Source: an uncultured Bacilli bacterium (lineage in GTDB: Bacteria > Bacillota_I > Bacilli_A > RF39 > UBA660). From it: DNA of 64,000 nucleotides. The position numbers and the translations under genes are program-made. The notes under the pieces were generated by a model. That model did no database searches. It saw nothing but the letters and a program-made list of their open reading frames with translations, and was not told where the DNA came from. This document shows positions 60,963-64,000 of the stretch, piece after piece. Where the stretch lies: the NCBI GenBank assembly GCA_934168275.1, contig CAKPNA010000005.1, positions 1 through 64,000 of the forward strand, read 5' to 3'. How positions within the stretch are numbered: position 1 is the stretch's first letter; every line of letters starts with the position of its first letter.

Positions 60963-61052
60963 TACAACCATTCCTTTCATTAAGTTAAATAACATTATAA
61001 TTATAACACAAAATAATATAAAAAACTACTATTTGTTTGGTATTATAGTAGT

Positions 61053-61676
61053 TCACACATATAATTTTATAATTAATTTTAAAAGAAATGGAAATAAGTA
61101 TACTTCACTAATACTAGATACTAAAGTTAAAGCCACGGCTATTAATAAAATGATTAAATATTTCTTCATAAAATTCTTTGTCTTCATATCTTTTTTCTGA
61201 AATATTTGAATTAATAAATACCTACTAAAGGTTATACTATAAATCGTTAAGACAATAATTACTAAAGAATTAATTAATGTATGTGGAATAATATATAAGA
61301 TAACTGCTAATATAGATTTAAATCCGTAAGTAATTATTAATGATGAAGTAGTAAACCCAATAATAAACCCTTTCAAATAAGTTAAAAAGATATTTACTAA
61401 GATTCCTAAGATACTGAGTCCCAGAACCCATATTACTATAACATAAAAATAGTTTAAACTAAGCATATTCTTTAAACTATCGAGATAACTATAATCAGAT
61501 GAATTGACATTACTAAAAAACTTCGTAATATGTTCTACTACTAAACTTTTATCATTAGTATTAATAACCATTATAAATATTGATCCGGTTATAATACCAA
61601 TAATAAATATACTAAATGCGATAATGTTTGTTCTTGTATTTGGAATTATTAATTTAAAGATATTGTTGCGTTTCAT
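61053..61676 (-). CDS. spoIIM: Stage II sporulation protein M
   Basis: SpoIIM works with SpoIID and SpoIIP to hydrolyse septal peptidoglycan during engulfment. The 207-residue protein (Bacillus 214) has five membrane helices: the first at 14-36 after a basic start, an external loop, then GFIIGFTTSSLIITYGFKSI followed by LYIIPHTLINSLVIIVLTIY, matching the SpoIIM core (G-F-x-x-G, and I-x-P-H-x-x-x-E/N). GGTGAAAAT precedes the ATG. SpoIID and SpoIIP are not in the window. Confidence 0.82.
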   Translation of the reverse strand: MKRNNIFKLIIPNTRTNIIAFSIFIIGIITGSIFIMVINTNDKSLVVEHITKFFSNVNSSDYSYLDSLKNMLSLNYFYVIVIWVLGLSILGILVNIFLTYLKGFIIGFTTSSLIITYGFKSILAVILYIIPHTLINSLVIIVLTIYSITFSRYLLIQIFQKKDMKTKNFMKKYLIILLIAVALTLVSSISEVYLFPFLLKLIIKLYV

Positions 61677-61753
61677 ATTTTCACCTAATTAAGTATATTA
61701 ATACTTATTGTAATTATTCCATTTATTTAGTATAATTATACTGAGGTGTAAAA

Positions 61754-61864
61754 ATGAGTAAGAAGAAAAAGAAATATAAATTAACGTTTTCCAAAGTATT
61801 AGTAATAATTATGTTAGTATTATCATTAGCTAGTGTCATTATTGGTATTATTAGTGTTTTTTAG
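61754..61864 (+). CDS. Small membrane protein (36 residues)
   Basis: An ATG behind GAGGTG opens a 36-codon frame, MSKKKKKYKLTFSKVLVIIM and sixteen more: five lysines and one membrane helix. TTTAGTATAATTATAC upstream looks like a promoter -10 region. A terminator follows directly. The pattern K-rich start plus one helix resembles small conserved membrane peptides of Firmicutes (DUF4044-like) of unknown function. Confidence 0.65.
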   Translation: MSKKKKKYKLTFSKVLVIIMLVLSLASVIIGIISVF

Positions 61865-61871
61865 ATATAAT

Positions 61872-61908
61872 AAAACCCTAGATTCAAAAAATCCGGGGTT
61901 TTTATTTT
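61872..61908. terminator. Bidirectional terminator
   Basis: AAAACCC pairs with GGGTTTT around TAGATTCAAAAAATCCG. Confidence 0.65.
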
Positions 61909-61912
61909 GTGC

Positions 61913-62638
61913 TTATTTAAATACTATATAAAGAATAACTAATGATACCAAAATTGTAAATATGGCTAATAGTGAGTATGAAGCAAAACCTTTATTTTGT
62001 TTATCTTCGCCCATATCAATAATATTAGTATCGTTCTTAAACGTTGGATTAACTTCTTCCTCAACAGGAATTTCTTTTGGTTCATTGGTACCTACTACAA
62101 ATGACATACTAGGAGTAGATATTGTTTGATAATTTTCAACTTTAGTAGCATTATCTTGTCTAATTAATTCAAGTAGTGATATACCTTTAACCCTACTAGA
62201 ATATCTATTTATAAACCAATTTAAAAAGTTTTGATATTTATCGCTATTAATTACTGTTATTTCATTATCTATTTGTAAATTATTACTAGATAATACTTTA
62301 TATGCACTATTAATTAAATATCCACATACCGCATCTACTTTACCATAATTATCAATATTTCCTTCGTTAAGATAATTAACAATTTCATCATTAAATATTG
62401 GCAATATTAACGTAATATCATAATCATCAATATCTTTAAACACTGCCTTAACATTTTCTTCTACCCAAATTCTATCATTTTTTAGAACATCATATTTATC
62501 CATGTTAGACTTTATATCAATAACCATTTTAACTGCATGCCCAGCATTCTTAGGAACTGTAATATAATAGTTTACATAATCAGTCTTGACATAGTACACA
62601 TTATGTCTTAATAATTTTAAAAATAATGTTGTTTCCAC
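61913..62638 (-). CDS. Tail-anchored hypothetical protein
   Basis: The 241-residue protein has no N-terminal signal, a mixed alpha/beta cytoplasmic part (residues 1-165, with YYITVPKNAGHAVKMVIDIK and DDYDITLILPIFNDEIVNYL), an acidic linker (EIPVEEEVNPTFKND) and a single C-terminal membrane helix (220-240, SYSLLAIFTILVSLVILYIV). This is a tail-anchor topology, uncommon in bacteria. GGAGGC precedes the ATG. Function is unknown; it is beside mscL in the same direction but separated by 84 bases and a T-rich hairpin. Confidence 0.7.
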   Translation of the reverse strand: METTLFLKLLRHNVYYVKTDYVNYYITVPKNAGHAVKMVIDIKSNMDKYDVLKNDRIWVEENVKAVFKDIDDYDITLILPIFNDEIVNYLNEGNIDNYGKVDAVCGYLINSAYKVLSSNNLQIDNEITVINSDKYQNFLNWFINRYSSRVKGISLLELIRQDNATKVENYQTISTPSMSFVVGTNEPKEIPVEEEVNPTFKNDTNIIDMGEDKQNKGFASYSLLAIFTILVSLVILYIVFK

Positions 62639-62721
62639 TATTGTGCCTCCCTATTATGTCTTAATTATAACAAAAAAAAGTTAAAAAGAAAATACCTTTT
62701 TAACTTAAATTTTTCCTAGTT

Positions 62722-63165
62722 CTATTTTTTAGTTGTTTTTACTTGCTTTTTTAATAAATCTCTAATTTCAATAAGAAGTAATTCTTCATTACTTTTAGTT
62801 TCTTCTTTCGGAGCTTCTTCTTTTTTCTTCTCATCTTTCTTTAATAATTTTTCTTTAGACTTTTCTAAATTTTCTGTTAACTTATTAATAGCTTTTACAA
62901 TAATAAAAATACAAAAAGCAATTATTAAAAAGTTAACAATTTCTTGAATAAAGTTACCATAATTAATTACAGCATCTCCTAATTTAATTGAAAGACTTGT
63001 AAAATCAATTCCCCCAATAGCAATACCTACTAAAGGCATAATTACATCATTTACTAGTGAAGTTACAATCTTACTGAAAGCTGTTCCCATTACCACACCA
63101 ACAGACAAATCAATAACATTACCTCTCGCAATAAAAGTTTTAAATTCATTAAATATTTTCTTCAT
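62722..63165 (-). CDS. mscL: Large-conductance mechanosensitive channel
   Basis: MscL opens under membrane tension to release solutes on hypo-osmotic shock. Two ATGs are adjacent; the second (63165) is better spaced from AGGAGGAAA. The protein (147 residues) begins MKKIFNEFKTFIARGNVIDL then SVGVVMGTAFSKIVTSLVND, the classical MscL N-terminus and pore helix, followed by a loop, second helix (IVNFLIIAFCIFIIVKAINK) and a charged bundle. The tail is longer and more Lys/Glu-rich than usual. It follows the radical SAM gene closely (eight bases). Confidence 0.95.
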   Translation of the reverse strand: MKKIFNEFKTFIARGNVIDLSVGVVMGTAFSKIVTSLVNDVIMPLVGIAIGGIDFTSLSIKLGDAVINYGNFIQEIVNFLIIAFCIFIIVKAINKLTENLEKSKEKLLKKDEKKKEEAPKEETKSNEELLLIEIRDLLKKQVKTTKK

Positions 63166-63175
63166 CATTTTCCTC

Positions 63176-63988
63176 CTATTTTTCTAAAAAATTACAATGT
63201 TTACAATATTCCTCAACTTTAGTATGATTCTTAAACCCTTTAATCATATTATCAACTCTTTTAGAACTTAGTATTTTACCTAGTTCATCAGTATATATAT
63301 TACCAAGATTTATCTCTCCTGTTGAATCTAAACAGCAAGGCACCACAGTACCATCACATAAAATACCAATATGATCAATTAATCCATAGCACGTACCTTT
63401 TTCTTCATAATAGTTATTACTTAAATCCGGCCAAATAAACTCATGAAACTTAGTTAAATATAATCTATCATTTATCTTTATCTGACTATCTTTATTTAGT
63501 ACTTTATTATCTAACTTATATCTATCACAAATACTTTTATAGATAATGTCTTCATTCTCATTAAATGCCCATAATCTTAAAACAACATAAGTATTATTCT
63601 TAATTAATGTATCAATACAATTATATATATTATCTAAATATTCTTTTAAAGATAAGTGATACTTACTATTATAACTATGCAGTGATATATTAACTTGTCT
63701 TATATTCTTAATATCTTTTATCTTATTTATTAAATATCCATTAGTAGTTATATTAATATAAAAACCTAAACTAGATGCTAAATCAATAAAATATTCGATA
63801 TCCGGATGCATTAAAGGCTCTCCTAAAATATGTAAATATATATACTTAGTATAATCTTTAATCTTAAGAAGAATAGTATCAAATTCTTCTCTAGTCATAT
63901 ACCTAATCTCTCTTTTATTCTTAACGCAAAAGCTGCATGACAAATTACAAGAATTAGTTATTTCAATATATATTTTCTTAAAACACAT
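63176..63988 (-). CDS. Radical SAM protein with SPASM-like C-terminus
   Basis: The 270-residue protein has the radical SAM cluster motif C14-x3-C18-x2-C21 (TNSCNLSCSFCVKNKRE), the GEP motif (HILGEPLMHPDIEYFIDLAS) and a C-terminal auxiliary-cluster region: GILCDGTVVPCCLDSTGEIN, NLGNIYTDEL, KVEEYCKHCNFL. This matches SPASM/Twitch-type enzymes that modify peptides, carbohydrates or tRNA. The substrate is not evident and no peptide precursor is nearby. GAAGGAAATAAT precedes the ATG at the window edge, so the gene is complete. Confidence 0.88.
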   Translation of the reverse strand: MCFKKIYIEITNSCNLSCSFCVKNKREIRYMTREEFDTILLKIKDYTKYIYLHILGEPLMHPDIEYFIDLASSLGFYINITTNGYLINKIKDIKNIRQVNISLHSYNSKYHLSLKEYLDNIYNCIDTLIKNNTYVVLRLWAFNENEDIIYKSICDRYKLDNKVLNKDSQIKINDRLYLTKFHEFIWPDLSNNYYEEKGTCYGLIDHIGILCDGTVVPCCLDSTGEINLGNIYTDELGKILSSKRVDNMIKGFKNHTKVEEYCKHCNFLEK

Positions 63989-64000
63989 ATTATTTCCTTC

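Noticed and set aside
1..64000. Mycoplasma genetic code (TGA = Trp)
   Set aside because: TGA ends several genes at the expected place (DUF1294, AGCS, spoVAD, tcdA) and Trp is encoded by TGG in conserved motifs.

Overview
The window is about 27-30% GC DNA (estimated by eye) from a low-GC Firmicutes/Bacilli bacterium of the Mollicutes-like, gut-dwelling kind (RF39 or Erysipelotrichales-type lineages). TGA is used as a normal stop (for example at 1407, 30794 and 53178), so this is genetic code 11 and not the TGA=Trp code of mycoplasmas. The organism carries endospore genes (spoVAC-spoVAD-spoVAE, spoIIM, a CotY/CotZ-type coat protein, a YjcZ-type spore peptide), the indirect Asn/Gln tRNA pathway (gatCAB), T-box and L21-leader control, and a cell envelope with an LTA-synthase-like enzyme, a D,D-carboxypeptidase and undecaprenol recycling enzymes. 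The lineage assignment is inference; no rRNA gene is present.

Layout. 1-290: the 3' end of an IS200/IS605-type tnpB and its likely omega-RNA/right end. 287-2460: a shortened MetK-like gene, a DUF1294 gene and the rplU-prp-rpmA operon with its L21 leader. 2.5-10 kb: an accessory stretch of lineage-specific hypothetical genes, two complete and one decayed copy of what looks like a type I toxin-antitoxin module, an HD-domain pseudogene and two tRNAs. 10.8-14.1 kb: gatCAB. 14.2-24 kb: LTA-synthase-like gene, a glycosyltransferase remnant beside a DUF6056-like membrane gene, a short smc, and an 898-residue protein of unknown function. 24-27.8 kb: a surface gene whose 3' end has a sharply different composition (candidate diversity-generating-retroelement variable region), a PASTA plus deacetylase protein and a pilin-like protein. 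27.8-38.9 kb: tgt, coat protein, amino-acid symporter, spoVA genes, def, a spore peptide, an RsgI-like protein and a D,D-carboxypeptidase. 39-48 kb: DNA repair and envelope genes (ogt remnant, tag, PAP2 phosphatase, dgkA, GNAT, two-component system, htrA, Y-family polymerase and YolD-like partner). 47.9-56 kb: T-box-aspS, a leaderless hydrolase-like/helical protein pair, 6S RNA, tcdA and rarA; the aspS-6S RNA-tcdA-rarA order matches the Bacillus subtilis aspS-bsrA-yrvM-yrvN region. 56-64 kb: xerD, a phosphohexomutase, a 700-bp non-coding block with degenerate repeats, an XRE regulator, mnmA, spoIIM, mscL and a radical SAM/SPASM gene.

The most unusual content is (1) the tandem small-hydrophobic-peptide/antisense-RNA modules at 4.4-6.1 kb, where promoters, sequestered ribosome binding sites, 5'-3' mRNA pairing and bidirectional terminators can all be read directly, and (2) the 120-bp adenine-poor, 50% GC patch at the 3' end of the surface gene. 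Many small decays (tnpB, HD gene, GT2, C45 acyltransferase, ogt, toxin copy C) show a genome that is actively losing genes.
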